37,530 nt of DNA from Fulvivirga sp. (GTDB taxonomy: Bacteria; Bacteroidota; Bacteroidia; Cytophagales; Cyclobacteriaceae): the NCBI GenBank assembly GCA_028280565.1, contig JANQLQ010000138.1:1-37530 (forward strand), in the 5' to 3' direction. Both the position numbers and the translations under genes were made by a program. Below are positions 23,901-32,048 of this stretch, one piece after another (the first letter of the stretch is position 1; every line of letters starts with the position of its first letter). Below the pieces are notes generated by a model. The model worked only from the letters and a program-made list of their open reading frames with translations, did no database searches and had not been told where the DNA came from.

Positions 23901-26845
23901 GTAGCGCCCGGGGTTTGCGGGGTGTCTTGGTAAGAAGTGGTGTTGGCAGAGACCGTAGCAATTTCCTGGAAGCTTGTGCCATCCAACGACCTTTCTATCC
24001 TAAACCCGGTCTCGTTACCCGAATTGTCGGTCCAGCTCAACGTGACACCGTTTGAATAGACCAGGGTCAGTGCCGTAGGAGAAACGGGCGCCGATTGTCC
24101 TTGAACTATATCTACATTGCTCCACTCGCTCCTGGTGGTTTTGTTATTATGGGGGGCATATGATACTATCCCCACATAGATGGGGCCTCCCATCTCCACG
24201 ATATCCTGGTGTGTTTCTTCCCAAGTTATCCCGTCCGAGGACCTGGAGGCCGTAAATGTATTCCCGGACCTGGCCAGCTTTAGCCAAACCGGTGCACTAG
24301 CATTGCTGTTCTCTACACTCGAGAACCCTGCTGAACTTCGTCGTTGAAAAAAGATCTTGGCATTGGCATTGACCAGTGTCATGGCATACTTGGCGTTAGG
24401 CGCTAGTGTTTCCCGCATCATTAAGCCTGTGTTGTTCCAACCCGCTTGCTGGACAAAGTCCAGTTTTGCAATAATTTCGGAATCCCCGCTTAACTGCTGG
24501 TAGGCGTAATGAAAATTATCGAAGCTTTCGGTCATGTACCCATTGCCGGTTACGGTAAACTCTCCTTGGTTATAGGAAGTAGACCCAACGAGGGCAACGT
24601 TCCCCACATCTGCACTTGCCCACCCCTGTGGCAATTCACCGGCACTGGGGGGTACGATACTGGCTACTTCACTGTAACCGGAATCCCCGGTATTATTAAA
24701 GGCCTGTACCCGGTAGTAAAAGGTAGCACCCGGGGTCTGCGTGTTGTCTTGGTAGGAGATGGTGTTGGCAGAAACCGTAGCAATTTCCTGGAAGCTCGTG
24801 CCATCCAATGACCTTTCTATCCTAAACCCGGTCTCATTACCCGAATTGTCGGTCCAGTTCAACGTAACACCGTTTGAATAGGCCAGGGTCAGTGCGGTAG
24901 GAGAAACAGGCACTGATTGTCCTTGGACTATACCTACATTGCTCCACTCGCTCCTGGTGGTTTTATTATTATGGAGGGCATATGATGCTATCCCTACATA
25001 GATGGATTCCCCCATCTCCACGATATCCTGGTGTGTTTCTTCCCAAGTTATCCCATCCGAGGACCTGGAGGCCGTAAATGTATTCCCGGACCTGGCCAGT
25101 TTCAACCAAACCGGTGCACTAGCATTGCTGTTCTCTACACTCGAGAATCCTGCTGAACTTCGTCGTTGAAAAAAGATCTTGGCATTGGCATTGACCAGTG
25201 TCATGGCATAGCTGGCGTTAGGATCTAACGTTTCCCGCATCATTAAGCCGGCATTATTCCAACCCGCTTTTTGAACAAAGTTCAGTTTTGCAATAATTTC
25301 AGCATCCCCGCTTAACTGCTGGTAAGCGTAATGAAAACTATCGAAGTTCTCGGTCATGTACCCATTGCCGGTTACGGTAAACTCCCCTTGGTTATAGGAA
25401 GTAGACCCAACGAGGGCAACATTCCCCACATCCGTACTCGCCCATCCTGCAGGCATTCCATTGACCAGCGGTGATGTAGTAGAGCTGGATATTCCACTAT
25501 TTGGTGAATCCCCGACACCGTTGTTGGCATGAACCCTATAGTAATACGTGGTACCATGGGATAATTCCGCGTCAAGGTAAGAGGTGGTATTGGCAGGAAC
25601 AACGGCAATTACTTCGAAACCTGTTTGAGCATTGGTAGAACGTTCCACCCAAAATGAATCTTCATTGTTGGAATTGTCCGTCCAGGACAGTTGGACCTGG
25701 AGAACAGGCTGGACTGATGTAGAAAGGCCTGAAGGAGCTACCGGGAGCGTGCTGTGTATGGGTGCCAGGCCCAGCAGTTCCTTCATTTCCTCTCCCATCC
25801 GGTGTCCTATGACCAGGTGCGAACCCGAATCGAAATGAAAGTAATCGGACAGATCCTGTGTAAATACGGACGAGGCATTGCCGATGCTGTTACCTACTGC
25901 TTCTTGAGCCGCCCGGACGATCAGGCCATTCTCCCCGGTATGTTGTGTTTGCCCGATAACTACCGGGAGTTCCGGCATCCCCAGGTCATTTCTAAGGTCT
26001 GTGACCAGGTCAGCCAGGTTTTGTTCATATCCGGAAGCATATTCTGAATTCACCGCGTCATTCCAGCCTTGGAACCACACAAAGCCGGCTACTTCTGTTT
26101 CTACCGCTTGTCCCGCATATTTGGGTAATATGCTGCCGATATCAGCTCTCACCTCGTTTAAATGCTGGATAAGTAAAGGGTAATTACTAGGCTCATCACC
26201 CGGACCCAGCCGGGCCTCCATACTCGGGCTTCTCCACTGTACATGTAAATTGGTACCCCCTTCGGCGACTTTTAATAATACAATGTCATCCTCACTAAAC
26301 GACGAAAGGTAATGGCCAAACATCAATTCAGGCCCGTAACTCATTTGATCATTGTCAAATCCATAACCAATAGTTAAGGGGCCTGACCAGGTACCGGGGT
26401 CAAACCTAACACCATTTTGCCTGCGATAGTTAAAGTTGATGGCCTGTACTTTATCAAAAGGAAATAAAAGCCGCGCATCGACCTGGTGGTATTGACTGAT
26501 GAGCTGTGCTTCCAGCCTTGCATGGACAGGATCATACGTAGGATGAGATCCGTAAAAGCTGCTTATGGTACTGAACAAACGCTCTTCCTGGTTTGGCAAG
26601 GAGCTGTAGCATCCGTTCGGGTCACCAGGAATACTAATTTCGTCTTTAGCGCAAAGTATCTGCCTCAATTGATCTCCGTTTGCATGTCCTTGCATGTTAG
26701 ACTGCCCGGCCATCAGGAAGATCTTGACTTTCCTGGTTTGCGCTTGTGCTTGATGATGAGGTGATATAGCGCCAACAATAATCAACAGGAAAACCAGTAG
26801 GAATGAATTTATTCCCGGTCTTGTAGTTAGAATTATCTTTTTCAT
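20981..26845 (-). CDS. Giant T9SS-exported multidomain esterase with HExxH domain (P2)
   Basis: 1954 residues from the ATG at 26845 (MKKIILTT...); the ORF could begin 12 codons earlier, but this start gives a normal signal peptide ending at QAQAQ. Same plan as P1. SASA/SGNH esterase ~37-375 with S49 in MAGQSNM and an intact DYFH dyad. Then four FN3 domains (~372, 647, 922, 1193) alternate with three concanavalin-like domains (~463, 735, 1008), and a LamG-like domain covers ~1285-1458. The HExxH unit lies at ~1468-1718 (HENFH 1566-1570, E1586 after 15 residues), followed by a pre-peptidase-C-like sandwich and the T9SS tail (YPNKTDG...GLYYVWIKSEHFDEKFKL). The FN3 plus concanavalin units repeat at exactly 822 bp. 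It ends at a strong terminator. Confidence 0.85.
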   Translation of the reverse strand: MKKIILTTRPGINSFLLVFLLIIVGAISPHHQAQAQTRKVKIFLMAGQSNMQGHANGDQLRQILCAKDEISIPGDPNGCYSSLPNQEERLFSTISSFYGSHPTYDPVHARLEAQLISQYHQVDARLLFPFDKVQAINFNYRRQNGVRFDPGTWSGPLTIGYGFDNDQMSYGPELMFGHYLSSFSEDDIVLLKVAEGGTNLHVQWRSPSMEARLGPGDEPSNYPLLIQHLNEVRADIGSILPKYAGQAVETEVAGFVWFQGWNDAVNSEYASGYEQNLADLVTDLRNDLGMPELPVVIGQTQHTGENGLIVRAAQEAVGNSIGNASSVFTQDLSDYFHFDSGSHLVIGHRMGEEMKELLGLAPIHSTLPVAPSGLSTSVQPVLQVQLSWTDNSNNEDSFWVERSTNAQTGFEVIAVVPANTTSYLDAELSHGTTYYYRVHANNGVGDSPNSGISSSTTSPLVNGMPAGWASTDVGNVALVGSTSYNQGEFTVTGNGYMTENFDSFHYAYQQLSGDAEIIAKLNFVQKAGWNNAGLMMRETLDPNASYAMTLVNANAKIFFQRRSSAGFSSVENSNASAPVWLKLARSGNTFTASRSSDGITWEETHQDIVEMGESIYVGIASYALHNNKTTRSEWSNVGIVQGQSVPVSPTALTLAYSNGVTLNWTDNSGNETGFRIERSLDGTSFQEIATVSANTISYQDNTQTPGATFYYRVQAFNNTGDSGYSEVASIVPPSAGELPQGWASADVGNVALVGSTSYNQGEFTVTGNGYMTESFDNFHYAYQQLSGDSEIIAKLDFVQQAGWNNTGLMMRETLAPNAKYAMTLVNANAKIFFQRRSSAGFSSVENSNASAPVWLKLARSGNTFTASRSSDGITWEETHQDIVEMGGPIYVGIVSYAPHNNKTTRSEWSNVDIVQGQSAPVSPTALTLVYSNGVTLSWTDNSGNETGFRIERSLDGTSFQEIATVSANTTSYQDTPQTPGATFYYRVQAFNNTGDSGYSEVASIIPWSTGELPQGWASADVGNVALVGSTSYNEGEFTVIGNGYMTESFDSFHYVYQQLGGDSEIIAKLDFVQQAGWNNTGLMMRETLDPNARYAMTLVNANAKIFFQRRSSAGFSNVENSNASAPVWLKLARSGNTFTASRSSDGITWEETHQDIVEMGRSMYVGIVSYAFHDNKSTKSEWNNVSVSLSPNELMPPSALTANSDLANKITLHWTDNSDNETGFWIERSVDGIGFEEIATVSANVTSYQEQTLAPGTYFYRIRAYNQDGNSSYSLVERADVLEYENTILFLSRLSGDHDKSNANNTITVTTGPGQVNEQNTYTGLRGKQIAVGLENTLSSSNGTISFKVIPDNLFQAADLFRSERLTIRQVDDRVTVTIDGSQWTSSARLDTITCNHIALRLNHPSIEIYVNGEWSSLSNNVAFDIHEFSLGEYNGQLWDVLLVDRLVSDEEIIKLSQRCVPGVDSSVYSPSQDQPNSLCGSYVCLWASNTKDLSQERFLYYLKQQEISYELFTFEIGMYDHSDLDGHLAGRHRRDIRIYEDESWVRYTFANPMTKEDHNTSYWWHENFHDYQVGTPFGGSKWTREASANWAAWYRYDYPQRGVDKVTFDPHLPMLLHYAGYNRIYHWSIIFSYITKFVSEPAFIGRLHNNPQIERHAITALEDQLSKEGHDFEDVFVEFAARTAVWDYPDRSVSDAFAARDQAAIEAFENMGMVDFNHRFANVMPAEGTGGVMTAIPADLLPGVYAWNTYKVDSTAAATYTIRLKGKDINPEGTNFRAMIVKGSGISYEYFEMPVSETVAYGGGEAQFNIDTEAGEELYLVVVSTPSDYRDELLGSLYQYDYAIEAIPYGASTLLEANARKFIDDEEQAAGLTNDKGVKIYPNKTDGNITIRLTTAPGDHVEINIVNTLGIKAPFKAKQDGDKIHVKFEGPSGLYYVWIKSEHFDEKFKLFKE

Positions 26846-27175
26846 AAAAAGTTTTGTTAACGGTTGATATAAAAGCGTCATTGAGTCAAGTGCTTACACT
26901 TAATCAATGGGCATGAATTATTCCAACTAAGACGACGGTTGAAGCTTTGTAGAAAAAGCCGTTTTCAAACCCCATGTTCTATGCTTTACGGTTCACTGGG
27001 GGTCATTTTTTCATGCAGTAAAATTTTTATGGTTATTACTTTTTTATCGCCCCCGGAATTATGACTTACATTCCTCGTTTGTGGTCTGAATTACCTTCAG
27101 CATGTTTTTCGCTAGGCTATCCCGGGCGCATGTGAATACAAACATGCATCATTGTCCGGCTTCCTTCCTGTCACG

Positions 27176-27206
27176 AATCCGGCAAATGCTGATAACATTC
27201 CGACAT
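27176..27206 (-). promoter_or_regulatory. Shared GTCGGAAT motif upstream of P2
   Basis: On the minus strand ATGTCGGAATGTT (27206-27194) is identical over 13 bp to the third box upstream of P1 and points the same way relative to its gene. Exactly 21 bp toward the gene is a degenerate copy (GCCGGATT, 27183-27176, 6 of 8 bases). The distance to the P2 start is about 350 bp. Confidence 0.5.
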
Positions 27207-27540
27207 GATTTGGGGGCTTCCAGGGAGGCATTTTTTTAACATTCTGATGGCCAACGAGTCGTATAACTCAACCGATACCGCTACCTCGTTTTATCATGAA
27301 TAGAACTTGGCACTATTTTCTTTCCCCCGCCCAGGCGCCGTGCTAAAAATCAAGTTATCCTGCTTATGGGAATTTGATGGACATGGGAAGGATGATGTTG
27401 GTTGCCCCCTAGGCTGTTAATAGATGGCAAAATCTAATAGAAACTGGTTTCCAACAGGAATTCACGCCAAAAATACCCGGACAGGTATCACATTAAGCAA
27501 ACCAGAAAAGGAAATCAAACTTGAAATCACCGAATGAAGC

Positions 27541-27665
27541 CAGCAACAATCAATACACCCAATGAGTAAACTGGGCTGCGAGCAATTTTCAATACGAAAC
27601 ATTAACTTTAGAATCATTTAGAACCGGTACGCTCATCGGGCTTACCTGGCCGCTGGCAGTAGTTA
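27541..27665 (+). repeat. attC-like / dispersed intergenic repeat element C
   Basis: Related along its length to element B (compare AATGAG..AAAC.G.GC...GAGCAA.TTT and CTCA(C/T)CGGGCTTA). The arms TACACCCAATGAGTA (27554-27568) and GCTCATCGGGCTTA (27631-27644) are inverted. It ends 7 bp before the AraC ATG. Unlike A, B and D it does not directly follow a plus-strand gene. Confidence 0.4.
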
Positions 27666-27671
27666 AAAATA

Positions 27672-28562
27672 ATGATTACCAATTTTAACACTATATCCGA
27701 CTATTACGAGAGGGTGAATATCCAGCTACCTTTGCGAATGGAGAATTTCAGTTGTTATAGCTTTGATGAATTGTCTAATGACATAACACCTAATATTTGT
27801 GCTTACAGGAATGACTTTTACGAGATAAATTTTGATATAGGTCCAGGGTGCAGTTATAAGATAGACGAATTTAAATTTGATGGCCCGAAAGGTCATCTAT
27901 CCATTATTAGCCCGAAAAGAATACAATCCGTGGAAGTGACACCCGGGATGACCGAAAATGCAAAGGGTTTCTCCATTTTTTTTGATGAAAGCTTTCTTGC
28001 CAATGCCAGCCTTTTACATAATGATTTCCCATTTTTTAAATCAACACATTCACCAGGTATCCAGCTTAGACCCAAAAGAGTAAAAGAGCTTAAAAATATA
28101 TTTGACCTTATCTTATATGAATACAGGGAATATGGAAGCTCTGCCAGTGGAGTATTAAAAAACATGGTATTGGCGACACTTAATAAGGCACTTAAAGATT
28201 ACGATCCTAACATTATGGATGATCACCGGGTATCAAGCGAATATTTTATTGCAAATAAGTTCGAAAGCCTGGTCCAAGCGCGCTTTAAGCAATTGACCAC
28301 TGTAAAAGAATATGCGGCTGAATTAAATGTTAGTGCTAAATATCTTTCTCATTGTATCAAAAAGACCAGGGGCATCAATGCCTTAAGATTGATTAATACT
28401 ATTCGTATTAGCCATGCGAAGTCCCTGCTGGCGCATACAGATATGACGTCTTCTCAAATTGCATTTGATCTAAATTTCCCAGGTCCAGCCCATTTTTATA
28501 CCCTTTTCAAACAAATAGAACATAGGACACCGAAAGAGTACCGCATGGAAAATTTGAAGTAA
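27672..28562 (+). CDS. AraC-family transcriptional regulator
   Basis: 296 residues. The N-terminal ~180 residues form a cupin-like sensing domain of the kind found in Bacteroidota AraC proteins (CAYRNDFYEINFDIGPGCSYKI, GHLSIISPKRIQSVEV). The C-terminal double helix-turn-helix starts near 200 (TTVKEYAAELNVSAKYLSHCIKKTRGINALRLINTIRISHAKSLL and SSQIAFDLNFPGPAHFYTLFKQIEHRTPKEYR in outline), ending in the typical 'TPKEYR'. It lies on the opposite strand upstream of P2, so it is the best candidate to bind the motif shared by P1 and P2. This link is inferred from position only. Confidence 0.88.
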   Translation: MITNFNTISDYYERVNIQLPLRMENFSCYSFDELSNDITPNICAYRNDFYEINFDIGPGCSYKIDEFKFDGPKGHLSIISPKRIQSVEVTPGMTENAKGFSIFFDESFLANASLLHNDFPFFKSTHSPGIQLRPKRVKELKNIFDLILYEYREYGSSASGVLKNMVLATLNKALKDYDPNIMDDHRVSSEYFIANKFESLVQARFKQLTTVKEYAAELNVSAKYLSHCIKKTRGINALRLINTIRISHAKSLLAHTDMTSSQIAFDLNFPGPAHFYTLFKQIEHRTPKEYRMENLK

Positions 28563-28632
28563 AACAGGACTTTTCCACAGTTGGCTTGATCATCATTCGC
28601 TTTATTTTTCCGCTCAAAACACCGCTGAGCGA

Positions 28633-29637
28633 ATGAAGAATATTAATTGGGTACTAGTGCCGCGTCAAGGCTCAAATGACGTTCAAGCTATTTTTTCGGT
28701 CTCGTTCCCAAAGTCGGCAGTCGGCAGTAAACAGTCGGCAACCCCCTATATTGCCTACTGCCCTTTGCCTATTGCTAACTTGTCGAGAACTTTCCAACTT
28801 AGCAAAAAGAGTTCATTGTTTAATCCTACACGTCAATTGAGCCTTGACACGACACTTCTAGTCTTATGTCCAGCCTCAAATAACGGCCAATCCAGGGTAT
28901 CTTTTGCGGAATCTCCGCGTTGCAAAAAGACTTACATAGCTATGGCTATGCGCGTCTTTTGTGCCTTGACCTTCCAAAAAATCTACGACCGCCTTGCCCA
29001 TCATTTGAGGCTTTATACGACACTGGTTTTATGGTTTTTCTTTAGTTCGAGTACTGCTTATGCCCAGGTTCCTGTTGAAGTTATGGTAGGTCACAACCAG
29101 TTACAACACGAATTTTTCTTTTTTAAGGATTTAGATAAGAAGCAAAAATGGAATCTATTCAGCATAGGCAGTTTCGTGATGGACTACGAGAGCGAGGACA
29201 AGAATTTTTCTCAAATAAGTTCACAGGTTACCTATAACCTCTCAAAAAGTTGGGGAATATCGGGTGGAGCATTTAGCTTCAACCAGGCGATTGCCCCAAT
29301 TGTAGCGATGTCATATACATATTCGAGCCCAAATGAAGATCTTTATATCAACCTGTTTCCTACTTTCATACTAGGTGACGAATTGAGTTATGAACTTTTT
29401 GGTTTATTCTTCTACACGCCTAAGATTAGCGATGAGCTTAGTTTTTTTGGTCAATTTGTTACCAGGACCGTGTATGACAACGAGCTATCAAACCACGTAA
29501 ACAGTAACCATCAATTACGCGTCGGGTTTAGCTTTAAAGCATTACTGCAATTTGGCGTTGGATTTAATCAAGAGTTTGAGGGAGTTGATTTTAGAAGTAG
29601 TAACAATACCGGGTTATTCATAAGAAAGGAATTGTGA
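28633..29637 (+). CDS. Outer-membrane beta-barrel-like protein with an insertion in its signal peptide
   Basis: The frame is open from the ATG at 28633, but codons 9-130 are encoded by two palindromic repeats (28657-29022). The rest (from LVLWFFFSSSTAYA, cleavage before QVPVEV) is a signal-peptide core plus ~190 residues of alternating strands with aromatic girdles (ISSQVTYNLSKSWGISGGAFSF, LYINLFPTFILGDELSYELFGLFFYT, NHQLRVGFSFKALLQFGVGFNQEF), like a small outer-membrane barrel. The first codons (MKNINWVL) joined to VLWFFFSSSTAYA would form a normal signal peptide, so the insertion probably split it in frame. Translation may now start at M104 or M106 (28942/28948). The MFS gene follows with at most a 4-bp overlap. 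Confidence 0.6.
   Translation: MKNINWVLVPRQGSNDVQAIFSVSFPKSAVGSKQSATPYIAYCPLPIANLSRTFQLSKKSSLFNPTRQLSLDTTLLVLCPASNNGQSRVSFAESPRCKKTYIAMAMRVFCALTFQKIYDRLAHHLRLYTTLVLWFFFSSSTAYAQVPVEVMVGHNQLQHEFFFFKDLDKKQKWNLFSIGSFVMDYESEDKNFSQISSQVTYNLSKSWGISGGAFSFNQAIAPIVAMSYTYSSPNEDLYINLFPTFILGDELSYELFGLFFYTPKISDELSFFGQFVTRTVYDNELSNHVNSNHQLRVGFSFKALLQFGVGFNQEFEGVDFRSSNNTGLFIRKEL
28657..28855. mobile_element. MITE-like palindromic element E1
   Basis: Terminal inverted repeats of 25 bp at 28657-28681 and 28831-28855 match at 22 positions (shared core GTCAAGGCTCAA). The interior carries a GTCGGCA heptamer repeated (GTCGGCAGTCGGCAGTAAACAGTCGGCA region near 28714-28740) and a TGCCTACTGCC stretch, sequence typical of non-coding Bacteroidota repeats. 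There is no transposase inside. Confidence 0.6.
28861..29022. mobile_element. MITE-like palindromic element E2
   Basis: A full-length imperfect palindrome centred at about 28942 (ATAGCTATGGCTAT). The arms AGCCTCAAAT (28872-28881) and ATTTGAGGCT (29003-29012) are perfect, and most of the ~75 bp on each side can pair. Its ends resemble the terminal repeats of E1 (consensus GTG-CG--T-AAG-CTCAAATGA), so E1 and E2 belong to one family inserted in tandem. Confidence 0.6.
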
Positions 29638-29639
29638 TA

Positions 29640-30851
29640 ATGGATAAGCGACTGTATATCATTTATGCTATTGTCTTAATTGATATTGCCATTGGTTCTG
29701 TGATTTGGCCAATATTACCTGCATTGGTCAAAAATGGAAAGAATCCTGCCTTTTTATTATCCGTTGGCACTGCCATTTTCCTAGGAGTACAACTTTTTAC
29801 AGCACCACTTTTAGGTAAACTGTCAGACAAATATGGTAGGAGACCCATTTTCTTATTGTCCTCGATCGGGACCCTGTTAGCTAATTTTTTTCTACTGCTA
29901 AAAAATACACCGGGCTATTTCCTTAATAGGGGAGCAGACGGACTTACAAATGGTGTTTACAGTACGATACGAGCTTCTATCACCGATGTATCTACCAAAG
30001 AAAACTTGACAAAAAATATAGGGCTTGAAGGAACGATGGTTTCCATTGGTTTTGTGGTAGGACCAATGCTGGCGGGCGGACTTATCATTTTACTTGGTGT
30101 TGAGGGAGAAGAATCTATTATCCCATTAATAGTTTTGGGCCTTTCACTCTCACTTTTGAATATTTTTCTCTGTTATCTATTCAAGGAGACAAATAACCAT
30201 TTAAATAAGGGAAAATTTGATTTTCGTTCAACCGTTAACCCACTTTCTAATTTCAGGGAATTTCTAACACTCAAAACAAAAAATACATTACTATATCGTC
30301 TTTTGATCTTGAATGCTTGCCTGGTTTTGACTCTAGGTTACTACCATTATTATGTAACATTTATAAGCCTCGGAGAACTTAGCATGTCACCAAAAGAGAT
30401 TTCGTTTTTCTTTACTTACATGGGGTTAATAAGTATTATAGTTAGTTATATCTTTTATACCAAATTAGCCCACCGGGTAAATCCAACTCGGTTCATCTCA
30501 ATCATGGCTTTAATCGGTGTATTGGTGCTTCTGAGCTACACTTTTATCGGTGCATCGAAAATGTTGATCTACGTGGTGGTGACGATTGATTGTCTCACGC
30601 TTAGTTTAATCCCGGGGGTGTTAGAAAGTCAAATTGGTGACCAGGCGACCAAAGAAAACCGGGGAAAGATTTTTGGAATTAATCAAATGATTTCGAGCCT
30701 GTCAAGTATTGTAACGGCGGTTGTTTTTGGACTATTAACAATATTTTCAATCGAATTGCCATTTTATTGGTTTGCGATTTGCCTGGTACCGCTGGTTTTT
30801 ACCAATAAATTGGTTGATACAAGACAAAAAACTACTGCCGGCAGTGTATGA
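29640..30851 (+). CDS. MFS transporter (TetA-like exporter)
   Basis: 403 residues from the ATG at 29640; a GTG at 29634 is in frame and overlaps the previous stop. About 12 membrane segments. The MFS motif A is present between TM2 and TM3 (GKLSDKYGRRPIFLL), and the TM5 region has the antiporter-like GFVVGPMLAGG motif. These features suggest a proton-driven drug or metabolite exporter of the inner membrane. The substrate is unknown. It is coupled to the barrel-like gene upstream, which could mark an export pair, though this is speculative. The coding region is intact, and no own promoter is evident. Confidence 0.88.
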   Translation: MDKRLYIIYAIVLIDIAIGSVIWPILPALVKNGKNPAFLLSVGTAIFLGVQLFTAPLLGKLSDKYGRRPIFLLSSIGTLLANFFLLLKNTPGYFLNRGADGLTNGVYSTIRASITDVSTKENLTKNIGLEGTMVSIGFVVGPMLAGGLIILLGVEGEESIIPLIVLGLSLSLLNIFLCYLFKETNNHLNKGKFDFRSTVNPLSNFREFLTLKTKNTLLYRLLILNACLVLTLGYYHYYVTFISLGELSMSPKEISFFFTYMGLISIIVSYIFYTKLAHRVNPTRFISIMALIGVLVLLSYTFIGASKMLIYVVVTIDCLTLSLIPGVLESQIGDQATKENRGKIFGINQMISSLSSIVTAVVFGLLTIFSIELPFYWFAICLVPLVFTNKLVDTRQKTTAGSV

Positions 30852-31148
30852 AAAAATACTAACGGTGTAATCATTCAACGCACTATAGCTTCAAAACAGC
30901 CCGGATACAGGCTCACTTGGCTATTGTAAGCTGGCAAAGGATATAGATAAAACCTCCCTATCTAAGACTCGGGCCTAGTCCTTGTTCGAAAACTGCCACT
31001 TGCTAATTAGATCAGGATTTTAATGATTGTTTAAGCGGACTAGATCCACGAATTTTTCTTTTTCATCATGTCAATTAAGAAATTGGGCGCTTAACTGATA
31101 ATACCATTTGACTCAAGGGCTTGGGCCTAAAATTAGGCATAGCTCGAT
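30852..31148. other. Convergent intergenic region
   Basis: About 300 bp between the MFS and adhesin-like stops. A short inverted repeat TAGATA/TATCTA (around 30945-30964) may terminate transcription. Nothing else is recognised. Confidence 0.4.
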
Positions 31149-32048
31149 TTAATTTTTCTTTTCTAAGTATTCCAATCTCTTTTTCATTTTCTCCAATTCC
31201 TCTAATAGCTCAATCTGGTAAAGTGTTAATTCTTCTATTTTCTTTAAGAGTTTCATGTTCATATCTCCAAGATCGATACCATCCAGGCCAATCTCGGCCG
31301 CAGATGGAATTTCTGGAAGGTGTTTATTTTTGGCTATAAATTCTTTAGTCTCTTTTAGTGTCCGCAATTCGTAACCAGGATCGAAAACGTAGTCGGGTAC
31401 ATCTACATTCGCTTGGACTTTGACTTCGGTAGCGCGAATTTGTCCGTTAACCGATAATGGTGCTTTTGGAGTTTCTGTTCCTATTCCCACAAAGCCACTG
31501 CCCGGTACAATTACAAAATTATCATAGTCATTTACACCTTGAGACCTCGTTACGATTCTAAACCTATTACCTGATTCGGTGGAAGTCCCTGACCAATCAT
31601 AATTAAAGCCAATGAATGCTCCATGTGCATTTCCGTCTTGAAGCAATTCGATCCTGGGGTTATCGGCTTCATTATTATTATCGATATCAGCCTCCAATCT
31701 CAGCACTGCGTCTCCTGAGGTCAAAGAAGTGACATGGAGTTTTGTCACTGGGTTTGCGGTTCCTATGCCAACCATTCCCGATCTCAGGAATGACGCTATA
31801 CTAAACGAAGTCCCGTTAGATTTACTTTCAATATATGTATCCCCTTCGACGTCTCTATTGAAATGTATATTTCCACCATTTTTGGAATTCAGAACAGGAT
31901 GTCCTTCATTGTTTCTAATTCCGGCTAACAATGGATTGTATGATGATGAATTTATGTAAAATTCACTGGGTCCAGACAAAAAAGATTCTTGGGCAAATGA
32001 ATTAACTAGTAAAAAGCTAAATGCTGCTAAAAGTAATGGGGATTTCAT
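31149..32048 (-). CDS. Secreted adhesin/tail-fibre-like protein with GIGT repeats
   Basis: 299 residues with a signal peptide (MKSPLLLAAFSFLLVNSFA, cleavage before QESF). The mature part has two 'VGIGT..P...L.V' motifs (SGMVGIGTANPVTKLHV and GFVGIGTETPKAPLSV), a pattern shared by phage tail fibres and many Bacteroidota surface proteins. The C-terminus has the characteristic block VPDYVFDPGYELRTLKETKEF...HLPEIPSAAEIGLDGIDLGDMNMKLLKKIEELTLY, followed by a coiled coil (~262-297). It is likely an exported trimeric fibre-like surface protein. No chaperone S74 domain is seen. The gene is single and monocistronic. Confidence 0.75.
   Translation of the reverse strand: MKSPLLLAAFSFLLVNSFAQESFLSGPSEFYINSSSYNPLLAGIRNNEGHPVLNSKNGGNIHFNRDVEGDTYIESKSNGTSFSIASFLRSGMVGIGTANPVTKLHVTSLTSGDAVLRLEADIDNNNEADNPRIELLQDGNAHGAFIGFNYDWSGTSTESGNRFRIVTRSQGVNDYDNFVIVPGSGFVGIGTETPKAPLSVNGQIRATEVKVQANVDVPDYVFDPGYELRTLKETKEFIAKNKHLPEIPSAAEIGLDGIDLGDMNMKLLKKIEELTLYQIELLEELEKMKKRLEYLEKKN

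Larger units (their letters stand above)
26846..27671. other. Long divergent intergenic region between P2 and the AraC gene
   Basis: About 825 bp without a convincing gene. It holds the GTCGGAAT-type motif (27176-27206), a one-mismatch copy ATTCCAAC at 26920-26927, and repeat element C next to the AraC start. A long untranslated leader or a small RNA for P2 would fit here but is not shown by the sequence. Confidence 0.5.

Noticed and set aside
28594-28635. Inverted repeat CATTCGCT/AGCGAATG as terminator of the AraC gene
   Set aside because: Only 8 bp of stem with a 26-nt loop and no T tract, and it overlaps the next start codon; too weak to call.
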